From positions 1,116,001 through 1,180,000 of the forward strand of contig CAVQDV010000005.1 of the NCBI GenBank assembly GCA_963711375.1: a stretch of DNA of 64,000 nt, written 5' to 3'. The notes beneath the pieces were generated by a model. It saw only the letters and a program-made list of their open reading frames with translations, was not told where the DNA came from and searched no databases. A program made the position numbers and the translations under genes. This DNA comes from CAVQDV01 sp963711375 (lineage in GTDB: Bacteria > Pseudomonadota > Gammaproteobacteria > Coxiellales > Coxiellaceae). Positions 17,569-26,046 of the stretch are shown one piece after another; positions within the stretch are counted from its first letter, which is position 1, and each line of letters starts with the position of its first letter.

Positions 17569-17890
17569 TTAATTTCTCTTGCAAGGCGTGCCAATATTGT
17601 TTCGCCGTTTTGATTTCTTTTGTTTGACCACCTTTGTTCCCTCCAGATAGTAAAATGACAACAGTATCATTCAATTCTGCGAAGTAAATCCGGTACCCGG
17701 GTCCAAAATGTAGGCGTAATTCAAAAACGCCATCTCCTAAAATCTTATAGTCCCCATAATGTCCATCTTCGACTTTATCTAATCGTTTTCTTATTCTCGC
17801 ACGAGTTACCTGATCTTTAATGCTGACTAGCCAATCTGAAAAGGGAGCCCTCCCAGATGGTAACTCATATATTCGAAGGACTTTATTCAT
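17561..17890 (-). CDS. RelE/ParE-superfamily killer protein (HigB-like toxin)
   Basis: This 109-residue toxin belongs to the Gp49/HigB-like killer family, small RNases that cut mRNA at the ribosome. The typical core is present: RARIRKRLDKVEDGHYGDYKIL, then FELRLHFGPGYRIYFAE, then VVILLSGGNKGGQTKEIKTAKQYW with conserved basic residues. It is complete, and its antitoxin overlaps it downstream. It sits between the transsulfuration genes and a secreted SH3 protein. Confidence 0.9.
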   Translation of the reverse strand: MNKVLRIYELPSGRAPFSDWLVSIKDQVTRARIRKRLDKVEDGHYGDYKILGDGVFELRLHFGPGYRIYFAELNDTVVILLSGGNKGGQTKEIKTAKQYWHALQEKLNE

Positions 17891-17995
17891 TTACCCTATC
17901 ATTGTTAATTGTCGCATATAAGCGACATTATGTCAAGAATCGTAGAATAATGTTTTGAATAACCCCTCTCGATTTTGAGAGGGGGGATCTTTAAA

Positions 17996-18658
17996 TTATG
18001 CTTTTGGTGCAGAAGCTTTAGTTTGCATAGCTGCTGAGGGTGTGGGTGCTACCGGCGCCGCTTTTTGTGGGGCTGGTGCTGGGACTAAAATCACTGGTTC
18101 CATTCCCGTTGGATTTGCCCAAGCGGAATCAAAGAAGCGTTGGGCATTCAAGAAATCCTGATTCATCATTTGTTCCATATTCATCGAGAATTTCTGCATG
18201 CTTTGAAATTGAGCTTCTTGTTGCTTGCGTAGTCGCTGATACAATTTTGTGGCCTCTTCTTTCGAAAGGGCTTGGCCATTTTTATAGGCAACGACATTCA
18301 GAACCGGTTTTCCGTGATCAGAAGTATCAACATGAACATAAATAGTTTGAATATCCGGACGATAATATTGCTCACGCGCTTTTTGATATTGCACCAGATC
18401 AATCCAACCGACGCTACCATCTTGCGGGTTGCCCACTTTAGCCCAATTGCCTTGCTGAAAAATGGGCACTAAACGCACGTTGGATGGAAGTCTTTTTAAA
18501 ATTTCTTTTCCATCCGGATTTTTATAGAGGGCAATAGTATCAGCAGGTGCTATAGCCGCAGGGGATGCTGCTTTTTCAGGAGGGGTAGCTGCTAGAGCAA
18601 GCGGAAATGCAAAAAGTCCTAAAAAAATAGCGAAAATAGAAATAATAATTTTTTTCAT
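17996..18658 (-). CDS. Secreted SH3-domain protein
   Basis: ATG 18658 follows a GGAG site and opens a clear signal peptide (MKKIIISIFAIFLGLFAFPL then ALA before ATPP), so a longer frame was rejected. The mature protein has a bacterial SH3-like domain (IALYKNPDGKEILKRLPSNV, NWAKVGNPQDGSVGWI), then a glutamine and methionine-rich helical part and an Ala/Pro/Lys-rich tail. It is probably periplasmic and may bind peptidoglycan or a partner protein. The lipoprotein peptidase at 38246 has a comparable SH3 region (GSSGWVIANTVAV). The exact function is unknown. Confidence 0.82.
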   Translation of the reverse strand: MKKIIISIFAIFLGLFAFPLALAATPPEKAASPAAIAPADTIALYKNPDGKEILKRLPSNVRLVPIFQQGNWAKVGNPQDGSVGWIDLVQYQKAREQYYRPDIQTIYVHVDTSDHGKPVLNVVAYKNGQALSKEEATKLYQRLRKQQEAQFQSMQKFSMNMEQMMNQDFLNAQRFFDSAWANPTGMEPVILVPAPAPQKAAPVAPTPSAAMQTKASAPKA

Positions 18659-18679
18659 AATACACTCCATTGAAGTCAA

Positions 18680-19028
18680 ATTTTAATGACGCCATCGTAT
18701 CATAAGTTATCCATAAAACTAAAGGGCTTAGGTAAAGCATGATGTCACTTTCGAGTTTCTGCGAAAATGAAAACCAGCTTAGAGCTAACGTCGGCTTCCG
18801 CTGGGCCAAGGATTTGAATTAACAATCTAATGCTGCATGGCAAACATTTCCCACGAAATCGACTCTACCCTAATCAATGTTAATAAAATATTAATTTCAG
18901 AAATATTTGTAATGGGTATGATTTGGCGCTGGCATAAGAGATAAGTAATAGGCAGAAGCTGTCGGATCTAGGATTATCAGGTTGAAACCCAATAAAATAG
19001 ACTGTATTATTAGGTTACACCCTAACGA
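18680..19028. other. Intergenic region with ATPase leader
   Basis: These 349 bases carry no gene that I can support. They hold the divergent promoters of the SH3 protein and the ATPase. Around 18877-18903 lies an AATGTTAATAAAATATTAAT word that recurs at about 22205-22232, before the decayed copy of the ATPase gene. Confidence 0.7.
18982..19010 (+). promoter_or_regulatory. Candidate sigma-70 promoter of the first ATPase
   Basis: TTGAAA (18982-18987), a 17-base spacer and TATTAT (19005-19010) stand 19 bases before the start codon. TTAGGT, CCTAAC and ACCTAA words around 19010-19040 form small inverted repeats over the transcription start and could be an operator. Confidence 0.6.
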
Positions 19029-20261
19029 ATGAAGAATGACCTAATGATGGAAAAACTATTTGATTTACAAAGGGCTCTCATTGAGCAGTTCGAGCAGAAA
19101 CCTTACCATGAGCGGGCTGCCTACAGCGAATTCGCCCTTGCTAATCGTATCAATGGAATCGTCGGGTCTCGAGGAGTGGGGAAGACCACTTTTCTACTGC
19201 ATCATGCGATTAAGAATGGAGCCAAAGAAGGGCTCGCACTTTATATTTCCGCTGATAATATTTTACTTGTTGAAAAAAATTTTTTGGATTTGGTGGACTG
19301 GTTATATAAAGAAACAAAAGTAAGATTACTGTGTGTGGATGAAATTCATAAATATGAAAATTGGAACCAAGAGCTAAAAAATATTTACGACACCTATTTA
19401 GGTTTTAAAGTCTTATTTACTGGAAGTTCAGCGATTGATCTTGTGCACAGTAAATTTGATCTTTCAAGACGAGTGAGTTTATATCCGCTCCATGGGCTCT
19501 CCTTTCGTGAATACCTTGAATTTTTTTTAAATATTAGGTGCCCTAAATTTAATTTGAATGAGATTGTGAAAAATCATTCAGCAATATCTCACGATTTAAA
19601 AATACCAAATGTTCTGATGCATTTTAAAGAATATCTGAGAGCTGGGTATTATCCGTTTTTTATGGAATTAACCGAAGAACTAGCTCGCTTTCAATCGATT
19701 GAAAATATCACGCAGAAGGTTATTTACGAAGATATTGCAGTTTTGCACAATTTAAAAACGGGCACACTGATGCTTATCGAGAAGTTATTTAAATACGTCG
19801 TTAATTCTCAACCTGGAGAATTAAACCCCAGTAAATTAGCGAGTGCACTGAACAAAGATTTCGAGAGTATTAGCCAATACTTTTCTTTCTTAAATCAAGC
19901 TGGATTAATTCGATTTCTTTTTCCGAATAAAGCTGGAAAAGCTTATTTAAGAAATCCGATAAAAATGTATCCAGATAATTCCAATATCGTTTATGCCAGC
20001 CATTTGCCCCAGTTAGTAGACTCTACGCTTGGAAAGATTCGGGAAATCTTTGTAGTAAATCAAATTCAAAATGCAAACAAAGAAATTTACTACAGCGAGA
20101 TTGGGGATTTCGCAGTAGATTCCTATTGTTTTGAGGTGGGCGGTAAAAGTAAAACCCGAAAGCAGCTGAAGCATCAAGATAAGGCCTATCTCTTAGCAGA
20201 TGGCATTCTCACTGGCCAGAACGATAAAATTCCACTGTATTTGCTCGGTTTTTTGAGCTAA
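19029..20261 (+). CDS. AAA+ ATPase with DUF4143-type C-terminal domain (1)
   Basis: This 410-residue protein belongs to the AAA_14/DUF4143 family. Walker A is GSRGVGKTT, Walker B is LLCVDEIHKYENW, and VLFTGSSAIDL is the sensor strand. RRVSLYPLHGLSFREYLEF is the family linker. The C-terminal part ends with a nuclease-like strand pattern (YCFEVGGKSKTRKQ). The biological role of the family is not settled, and it is often found as scattered, multiplying genes. A broken second copy of this same gene lies at 22205-22427, on the far side of the ankyrin gene. Confidence 0.88.
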   Translation: MKNDLMMEKLFDLQRALIEQFEQKPYHERAAYSEFALANRINGIVGSRGVGKTTFLLHHAIKNGAKEGLALYISADNILLVEKNFLDLVDWLYKETKVRLLCVDEIHKYENWNQELKNIYDTYLGFKVLFTGSSAIDLVHSKFDLSRRVSLYPLHGLSFREYLEFFLNIRCPKFNLNEIVKNHSAISHDLKIPNVLMHFKEYLRAGYYPFFMELTEELARFQSIENITQKVIYEDIAVLHNLKTGTLMLIEKLFKYVVNSQPGELNPSKLASALNKDFESISQYFSFLNQAGLIRFLFPNKAGKAYLRNPIKMYPDNSNIVYASHLPQLVDSTLGKIREIFVVNQIQNANKEIYYSEIGDFAVDSYCFEVGGKSKTRKQLKHQDKAYLLADGILTGQNDKIPLYLLGFLS

Positions 20262-20286
20262 TGAAAGCATCCTCATCCTCCTATTT

Positions 20287-22167
20287 CTAGCCAAAATTAA
20301 GTAACTGATTATTTTCATGATCTGAATATTCCTCATCGCTGCTTTCAAGAATTTCCATTCGCATTTCTCGAGGGAAACGCACGATAAGTTCTTGGTAGGA
20401 AAATCTCGGTGGCTTGGTAATATCCATGCCACGTAATTCATCAATATGTGCTTGGTAGATGATCTTGAGTCGGGAGAACAGTTCTGAAACCTCATCAAGG
20501 GTAGCGTTGTCATTTATGGCTTGGATTCTTTGAATTAAATCTCTTTCATCATTATCTACGAGATCTTCATTTGGCAGACCCGTAATGAATTCAGATAATT
20601 CTTTGCAGAGAGCGATATGGTCTTTAAGAACCTGTGGACCGCGAACATCTTTGGGGAAAGGGCAATAAGGAGGGCTAATGCAGAGCGACACAGTAGAAAA
20701 AAAGCAAACCACCCCCAAAAGACCAGCCAAAATAAGAGGAAAAACATCAATTAGTCTATTTTCCCAGGTTTTAGCGCTGAGAAGGCACAATAGACCGGCA
20801 ATGGTGAGGCTCAATGTAGAAATCCCCAACGTCATGAACCAGCTATTAAACTTTTTTCTGGAAAGAAGTAAAAGAGGATCAAGGGCTCGGATGTATCCAT
20901 GTAATTTTTCAGTCCGAGTATTTAATAAGAATAACTGCGTATCTCGTAAGGCTCTGAATCCGCCAAAGGAAATATCAATGTTATTTTGCGTAATTTCATT
21001 AAAAATAGCTTTAATTTGATTGGAACTCGGGTGTTGGGTTTCAAGGAAAAGGCTGGAAGGAAATTGACATAAAATGGATTGGGCTAAGCCAAAATGAGGA
21101 ACCTTTTTATTCCTTGTGGATAGCAAGACAACATCGGGCGTTATTTCCTCGGCAGTGGGCACCATTCCAAATCGAATTCTTCTACGCAGTAGGCAGACAT
21201 TTTCATTATTCGGATCTAAAATTATTATTTCTTCAAGACGATTAGCAATTTGACTTAGAAGTTTCTGATGCTCGAGGTCAACTAATTTTGCAATGTTTAA
21301 TTTACGTTCTTCTTTAAAAAAATTTGAATAATTTTGTGCTTCCTCGGGCTGTAATCCCTTAAGTTCTCGAATTTTATTTGGGGCATCCGTTTCAAATAAT
21401 TCTTGTGTTGTCATAACGGCTCTTGGGAAACAGTCCCTGAGATTGAGAGGATCAAAATGGCAGCCTAGAAAAATTGGTCTTGCCGTTTTATCTGTCACAA
21501 GGCTAACAAGAGCATCTGGAATTTCTTGCATAACTCCAGCCGCATATTTTGTGATTAATAATAAAACTAGCTCCGCATGAGAATACGCTATCGCAATTTG
21601 CAAAGGGGTTTTACCATTTTCATCATAACAAATAAGCTTTGCTCCTCGTGCAATAAAATCTTCCACCAAACGGATGTTATTGGATGCACAAGCTCTGTGT
21701 AAATAATTCTTCTCTATGATGTTAAACTCTATACCTTCGGCCTCAAGAAAACGATATAATTCTTCAGTACGCTTGAAATCGGGATAATCGCAGAGTAAAA
21801 GAAAAATATCAGAATTTTTTACGGACTGAAATACGTCATCTTTAGATAATTTTTTTTTAAATAGCTGAATTCTTTCAATAATAAAATCGGCAGAAAAATC
21901 ATCTTTTAATTGCTTGAAAAAGGTAGTCAGGCAGGATATTAGTGCTAGTTTCTCCACGTTCAATTGACTGAAAAATAAGTCTCTAAAAATATTGCCCCTA
22001 ATATTTACTTGTAGCAATGCGGCCATTAAAAGGTCTACTTTGTCACTAGTCAAAAGATTTTGCTTTAGACAGATAGCGAGACGTTCTAGCAAAGATTTTT
22101 CATCGAAAACTCCAGTATTGATAAAGGCTACGCAGGCCTTAACAAAAAGTTCTTCGGCTTCTCTCAT
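20287..22167 (-). CDS. Ankyrin-repeat membrane protein, candidate effector
   Basis: The protein has 626 residues. About residues 150-215 form two ankyrin repeats (NYLHRACASNNIRLVEDFIARG, then GKTPLQIAIAYSHAELVLLL). Two hydrophobic helices lie near residues 444-464 and 474-496. The tail is acidic (ILESSDEEYSDHENNQL). Ankyrin repeats with internal membrane hairpins and an acidic tail recall type IV secreted effectors of Legionella and Coxiella, but no secretion is shown here. It lies between an intact ATPase gene and its decayed duplicate, so it was probably bracketed by a duplication. AGAGG precedes the ATG. Confidence 0.75.
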   Translation of the reverse strand: MREAEELFVKACVAFINTGVFDEKSLLERLAICLKQNLLTSDKVDLLMAALLQVNIRGNIFRDLFFSQLNVEKLALISCLTTFFKQLKDDFSADFIIERIQLFKKKLSKDDVFQSVKNSDIFLLLCDYPDFKRTEELYRFLEAEGIEFNIIEKNYLHRACASNNIRLVEDFIARGAKLICYDENGKTPLQIAIAYSHAELVLLLITKYAAGVMQEIPDALVSLVTDKTARPIFLGCHFDPLNLRDCFPRAVMTTQELFETDAPNKIRELKGLQPEEAQNYSNFFKEERKLNIAKLVDLEHQKLLSQIANRLEEIIILDPNNENVCLLRRRIRFGMVPTAEEITPDVVLLSTRNKKVPHFGLAQSILCQFPSSLFLETQHPSSNQIKAIFNEITQNNIDISFGGFRALRDTQLFLLNTRTEKLHGYIRALDPLLLLSRKKFNSWFMTLGISTLSLTIAGLLCLLSAKTWENRLIDVFPLILAGLLGVVCFFSTVSLCISPPYCPFPKDVRGPQVLKDHIALCKELSEFITGLPNEDLVDNDERDLIQRIQAINDNATLDEVSELFSRLKIIYQAHIDELRGMDITKPPRFSYQELIVRFPREMRMEILESSDEEYSDHENNQLLNFG

Positions 22168-22204
22168 ATTTCCTCTCTTATTTGGTAACGAATGCGCAAA
22201 GAAT

Positions 22205-22427
22205 AACAGCTCAATGTTAAGGAAATATTAATTTCAGAAAGAAAGGCAGAAACCTTACCATGAGCGAGCTGCCTACAGCGAATTCGCCCCAGTTAGTGGA
22301 CTCTACGCTTGGAAAGATTCGGGATTTCGCTGTAGATTCCTATTGTAAGGCCTATCTCTTAGCAGATGGCATCCTCACTGACAAGAACGATAAAATTCCG
22401 CTGTATTTGCTCATCTTAAATTATTGT
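22205..22427 (+). pseudogene. Internally deleted copy of the 19029 ATPase gene
   Basis: Separate blocks match the intact gene in order: the leader (about 22205-22232 with 18879-18903), the 5' coding part (about 22248-22290 with 19098-19138), and three 3' blocks matching 20007-20044, 20103-20130 and 20181-20246. The middle of the gene, about 870 bases, is missing. The joined blocks happen to stay open in frame with the cupin gene that follows, but the cupin has its own ribosome binding site. Confidence 0.85.
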
Positions 22428-22457
22428 ACATTAAGCAACTCAACACAGGAGAGCATT

Positions 22458-22922
22458 ATGAAAAAAAACACATTATCTTTGAAATTCAAAGATAATAAAG
22501 ACAAGAAAAATTATGAAATTGAGTTAAAGCCCAACGACGCTATTGTTATAGACTCCGGCGATACTATTGTTGAATACACTACGGAAAAAAAGCCAGTATA
22601 TGATTATAAAACTGGCGAAATCGTAACTGAGTATTCTGGTCTAGCAAGCGATCGGAATAAAGAACGAAGTTGGGCGATAGTGACGTACCACCCAAAGGCA
22701 CCCTTGCATTTTCATAAAATCGGGACAGAAGATTATTTTTTTGTTAAAGGGGAGGGAGAGGTTTTGCTTGACGGAAAGCCAACAAAAGTTTCAGCTGGAA
22801 GTCATATTAAAATTGAACCCAAGCAAAAACACCAAGTAGTAAATTTCTCTGAAAAAGAAGAGCTAATATTAATTGTAAAATGTGTGCCTTCATGGATTAT
22901 AGAAGATTTTCAGTTGAAGTAG
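22458..22922 (+). CDS. Cupin-domain protein
   Basis: This 154-residue protein is a single-domain cupin. The first cupin motif is LHFHKIGTEDYFFVKGEGE, with the usual His, His and Glu metal ligands. The second is AGSHIKIEPKQKHQVVN, with the later histidine. The start at 22458 follows AGGAGAG. The frame is open further upstream, but only through ATPase debris. Substrate and role cannot be inferred, and metal-dependent sugar epimerase, dioxygenase or a sensor are all possible. Confidence 0.82.
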   Translation: MKKNTLSLKFKDNKDKKNYEIELKPNDAIVIDSGDTIVEYTTEKKPVYDYKTGEIVTEYSGLASDRNKERSWAIVTYHPKAPLHFHKIGTEDYFFVKGEGEVLLDGKPTKVSAGSHIKIEPKQKHQVVNFSEKEELILIVKCVPSWIIEDFQLK

Positions 22923-22944
22923 CCAAAATATTAGCCCTTGATCC

Positions 22945-23006
22945 TAAGAAGGTAGTTTTTCAGGCGTTCCAGCTTTAGCGGGAACGCCTGAAAAACTACC
23001 TTCTTA
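22945..23006. repeat. Perfect 26-bp-stem hairpin
   Basis: 22945-22970 and 22981-23006 are exact reverse complements with a 10-base loop (AGCTTTAGCG). There is no T-run after it, so a plain terminator is less likely than a mobile or REP-like palindrome. The loop and inner stem (TTCC-AGCTTTAGC-GGGAA) recur in the hairpin at 24333. Confidence 0.9.
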
Positions 23007-23093
23007 AATTTAAAGTCGCGGAAAGAGCAAGAGCCCTTTAAAGCGGCGTTAAAATCAATTAGTATGGCGCTTTCAAAAACAAGGACTTTTTCC

Positions 23094-24269
23094 ATGAGCA
23101 CCAGAAATCACCTTTTTACCTCAGAATCCGTTTCCGAAGGGCATCCCGATAAAGTAGCCGATCAGATCTCTGATGCCGTTTTGGATGCTTTGATATCGAA
23201 AGATCCCCATGCCCGTGTGGCCTGCGAGACCCTTGTGAAATCTGGTCTAGTATTCATTGCCGGCGAGATTACGACTAAAGTCTGGGTGGACATGGAGCAG
23301 ATTGCCCGTGAAACGATCGCTGGAATTGGGTACAACGATCCAGAGCTTGGTTTTGATTCGCAAACCTGTGCCGTATTAACTTCTATTGGCAAGCAGTCGC
23401 CTGATATCGCTCAAGGGGTAGACCGCTCTAGCGAGGAACTTGGTGCTGGTGATCAGGGCCTAATGTTTGGCTATGCCACAAACGAAACTGAAAGTTTTAT
23501 GCCCGCGCCAATTTATTACGCGCATCGTTTAGTTCACCAACAAGCCAAGGTTCGTAAAAGTGGCAAATTATCCTGGCTGCGCCCAGATGCCAAAAGCCAA
23601 ATTACGCTGCAATATGTGGACGATAAACCGGTTGCGATTGACACTGTAGTTTTATCTACACAACACGCTCCCGATATTGAGCAAAAAGATTTGCAAGAAG
23701 CCGTAATGGAAGAAATTATTAAACCCGTTTTACCAGCTATGTGGCTTACTAAAAATACCAAATATTATATTAATCCAACCGGTCGTTTTGTCATTGGTGG
23801 ACCCATGGGCGATTCTGGATTAACGGGTCGGAAAATTATTGTGGATTCTTATGGTGGAACAGCACGACATGGGGGCGGCTGCTACTCTGGAAAAGACCCT
23901 TCAAAAGTCGATCGTTCAGCGGCTTACGCGGCACGCTATGTGGCTAAAAATATTGTAGCCGCCGGATTAGCGGATCGTTGTGAAGTACAAGTATCTTACG
24001 CGATTGGAATTCCCGAGCCCACGTCCGTTTATATCGAGACTTTTGGCACGAACAAAATTCCGGAAGAAAAAATCGAGCAATTAGTCAAAGAACATTTTCG
24101 TTTGAGCCCCAGTGGAATTATTAAAAGCCTCGACCTATTGCGCCCCATCTATAGAAAAACAGCGGCTTATGGACACTTCGGCAGAAACGAACCTGAATTT
24201 ACCTGGGAAAAAACCGATAAAATAGCACAGCTCAAAGCGGCGCTTCATCAACGCAAGGACGCCCTTTAA
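23094..24269 (+). CDS. metK: S-adenosylmethionine synthetase
   Basis: This enzyme makes S-adenosylmethionine from methionine and ATP. The family motifs are all present: SESVSEGHPDKVADQISDAV at the N-terminus, GAGDQGLMFGYA, TGRFVIGGPMGDSGLTGRK, and GGGCYSGKDPSKVDRSAAY. The start at 23094 was chosen because AAGGA precedes it and it gives the usual N-terminus (MSTRNHLFTSESV), leaving about 391 residues. The last codons run into sequence that looks like an ATPase fragment on the other strand (24255-24303). ahcY lies 8 kb away with accessory genes between them. Confidence 0.97.
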   Translation: MSTRNHLFTSESVSEGHPDKVADQISDAVLDALISKDPHARVACETLVKSGLVFIAGEITTKVWVDMEQIARETIAGIGYNDPELGFDSQTCAVLTSIGKQSPDIAQGVDRSSEELGAGDQGLMFGYATNETESFMPAPIYYAHRLVHQQAKVRKSGKLSWLRPDAKSQITLQYVDDKPVAIDTVVLSTQHAPDIEQKDLQEAVMEEIIKPVLPAMWLTKNTKYYINPTGRFVIGGPMGDSGLTGRKIIVDSYGGTARHGGGCYSGKDPSKVDRSAAYAARYVAKNIVAAGLADRCEVQVSYAIGIPEPTSVYIETFGTNKIPEEKIEQLVKEHFRLSPSGIIKSLDLLRPIYRKTAAYGHFGRNEPEFTWEKTDKIAQLKAALHQRKDAL

Positions 24270-24303
24270 CAACAACCATGCGGGCTGTATTTTTCTTTAG
24301 GAG
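24255..24303 (-). pseudogene. Fragment of an ATPase P-loop region at the metK end
   Basis: On the minus strand this reads approximately ALLKKNTARMVVVKGRP. That matches the segment ALLKKHTASMVVVKGRRR at 28238-28286, which leads into a Walker A motif. It is a remnant overlapping the last codons of metK. Confidence 0.6.
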
Positions 24304-24332
24304 AGCTCCCTCTGAGGACCTCCAGCTTTTTG

Positions 24333-24370
24333 CAGCAATTCCCACTTTAGCGGGAATTGCTGATTTTATT
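24333..24370 (+). terminator. Likely metK terminator
   Basis: CAGCAATTCCC (24333-24343) and GGGAATTGCTG (24352-24362) form a perfect 11-bp stem with an 8-base loop, followed by ATTTTATT. The loop motif CTTTAGCGGGAA is shared with the hairpin at 22945. Confidence 0.7.
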
Positions 24371-25838
24371 ACAGATTACGTTCATCAAAAAAATCTTCTA
24401 GTGTAATAAGTTCATCAAAATAGTGTCGTCTGATTAAGGCTTCAGAAGCTCCTTTATTGCTAATCAGAACTTTGTGGATTGTTTTTTTATTACGGTTGGG
24501 AAGCAGGGATAGTTTTTTTTCAAATTCTTCAATCACAATGGTATCCACAGGACTTTCAGTGTAGCGAATTTCACAGATAGTGAGCACGTGATCAGCGCGA
24601 TCAAAAATTAAATCAATTTGAGAGCCATCACCACTGATTTGTGTTCCTTTGGTAAAATAGGATCCGCAATGATACTTAACCCCAGAAAATCGCAGTTTAT
24701 TAGCCACCAGTCGACTATTACGTCGGCAAAATCGTTCGAAAGCATAACCGAGCCATCGTCGATAGGTTTCTTGTTTAATGGCACGGGTAGGATCAGAAAC
24801 ATAGTCACCATTTTTGATGTGGGATTTGGCTGGGTGAATAAATTTGTAATAAAAAGTCAGATAGGCATCACGAATGCAATATCGAATTAAATTCGTACTA
24901 GGATCTTTGTCATAAGGATAATATTTTTCAATAAACCCGCAAAGTTCTAGGTCGATTAAAATATCGCTGAGGGTTCCGCCCGATTTTGCATCTAATGCTT
25001 TTATTATTTCATTTCGAGTGGCCCTTTTTTTCCGGCTTAAATAATCGATAACTTTTTGATAAAAAGGATTAGAAGCTAAGCTGCTCACAAAAAGACGCTT
25101 ATATTCGTCGAGAAAAAATCCCCCCGGTGTAAAGGCTTCTTCACACAGGCTCAAAAAAATTGATGAAGATTTTTTAAGCCTTTTTATATATTCGGGAATT
25201 CCACCTAGCACCAAATAGGCATCCATCACTTCTTTGTGTGCTTGGCGAGGTAGGAATTTAGCGGTTTCTATTAGAGACAATTCACGTAGGGCAATTTCGT
25301 GCATCGAGCGATTATAGAGTGCTTTGGAGTGCATGACTTTATTGATCATAAAAGAGGGAGAAGATCCGCATAAAATTAAAATTAATTTGGGATTATATCG
25401 AAAGGCATTATCCCAAGAATATTTCAATTCGCTGATGAATTCTGATTGATAATTTGCAAGCCATTGGACTTCCTCAAAGTAAATTGTCCAGACCCCGGAT
25501 TTCACATAGCGGGCTATAAGGTCAAATACTTCAACCCAGGTACGAAGTTGTAGATTCGCCAAGATGGGATCCTGGGCGTATCGCGCTAATTGAAAAACCA
25601 CATGATCGCGTTGTTGCTGTACATTCTTCCCCTCCAAACCCTCGAACTTTAAGATGTTCCGGTTCCGAAAGGTCTGTTCAAGGAGCTCGGTTTTTCCCAC
25701 CCTCCGGCGACCATGAACCACAATAATGGCGGCTTCTCCGCCGGAAGCGACTTCCTCGAGGCGCTCTTTTTCGAAATTTCTCCCAATAAATGATTTATTT
25801 TCAATAACATGTAGAGGGTTCATTTGGGTAGAAGGCAT
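24369..25838 (-). CDS. AAA+ ATPase with DUF234-type C-terminal domain (2)
   Basis: This archaeal-type ATPase opens with FIGRNFEKERLEEV and the Walker A motif HGRRRVGKTELLEQ. The Walker B position reads WTIYFEEVQWL, and LILCGSSPSFMI is the sensor. The C-terminal domain ends with a nuclease-like core (GDGSQIDLIFDRADHVLTICEIRY). The start is taken at ATG 25838 (489 residues), because the upstream extension of the frame reads through a 54-bp tandem repeat. ATG 25823 is also possible. Fragments of closely similar genes lie at 24255, 28238 and 30205. Its role is unknown. Confidence 0.85.
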   Translation of the reverse strand: MPSTQMNPLHVIENKSFIGRNFEKERLEEVASGGEAAIIVVHGRRRVGKTELLEQTFRNRNILKFEGLEGKNVQQQRDHVVFQLARYAQDPILANLQLRTWVEVFDLIARYVKSGVWTIYFEEVQWLANYQSEFISELKYSWDNAFRYNPKLILILCGSSPSFMINKVMHSKALYNRSMHEIALRELSLIETAKFLPRQAHKEVMDAYLVLGGIPEYIKRLKKSSSIFLSLCEEAFTPGGFFLDEYKRLFVSSLASNPFYQKVIDYLSRKKRATRNEIIKALDAKSGGTLSDILIDLELCGFIEKYYPYDKDPSTNLIRYCIRDAYLTFYYKFIHPAKSHIKNGDYVSDPTRAIKQETYRRWLGYAFERFCRRNSRLVANKLRFSGVKYHCGSYFTKGTQISGDGSQIDLIFDRADHVLTICEIRYTESPVDTIVIEEFEKKLSLLPNRNKKTIHKVLISNKGASEALIRRHYFDELITLEDFFDERNL

Positions 25839-25870
25839 AATTTTCACCAGTTTTGGGATGATTTTTTTAA

Positions 25871-26006
25871 TCGATATGGCTGAAATTTTATTTATTATTA
25901 CAGCCACGTAGGTTTAAATTTTATTCGATATGGCTGATTTTGTAAATCAAAATCCAGCCACATCGGGGTAATTTTACCTCGATGTGGCTGAGATAAGGTT
26001 TCAAGG
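25871..26006. repeat. 54-bp tandem repeat with internal dyads
   Basis: TCGATATGGCTG or TCGATGTGGCTG occurs at 25871, 25925 and 25979, exactly 54 bases apart. The inverted partner CAGCCACGTA or CAGCCACATC occurs at 25901 and 25955, also 54 apart. This gives about two and a half units, each a loose palindrome, lying just upstream of the minus-strand ATPase gene. It resembles an operator or iteron array more than a random repeat. Confidence 0.88.
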
Positions 26007-26046
26007 AGGATTTTTACCCATGTTGAAGACAAGCTGCGGTAGTGGA

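Noticed and set aside
18700..18720. DnaA box near the SH3 protein gene (TTATCCATA)
   Set aside because: A single near-match without a cluster or AT-rich unwinding region is expected by chance in this AT-rich sequence.
25871..26006. CRISPR array
   Set aside because: Period is regular, but there are fewer than three full units, the inter-word sequence is drifted repeat rather than unique spacers, and no cas gene is in the window.
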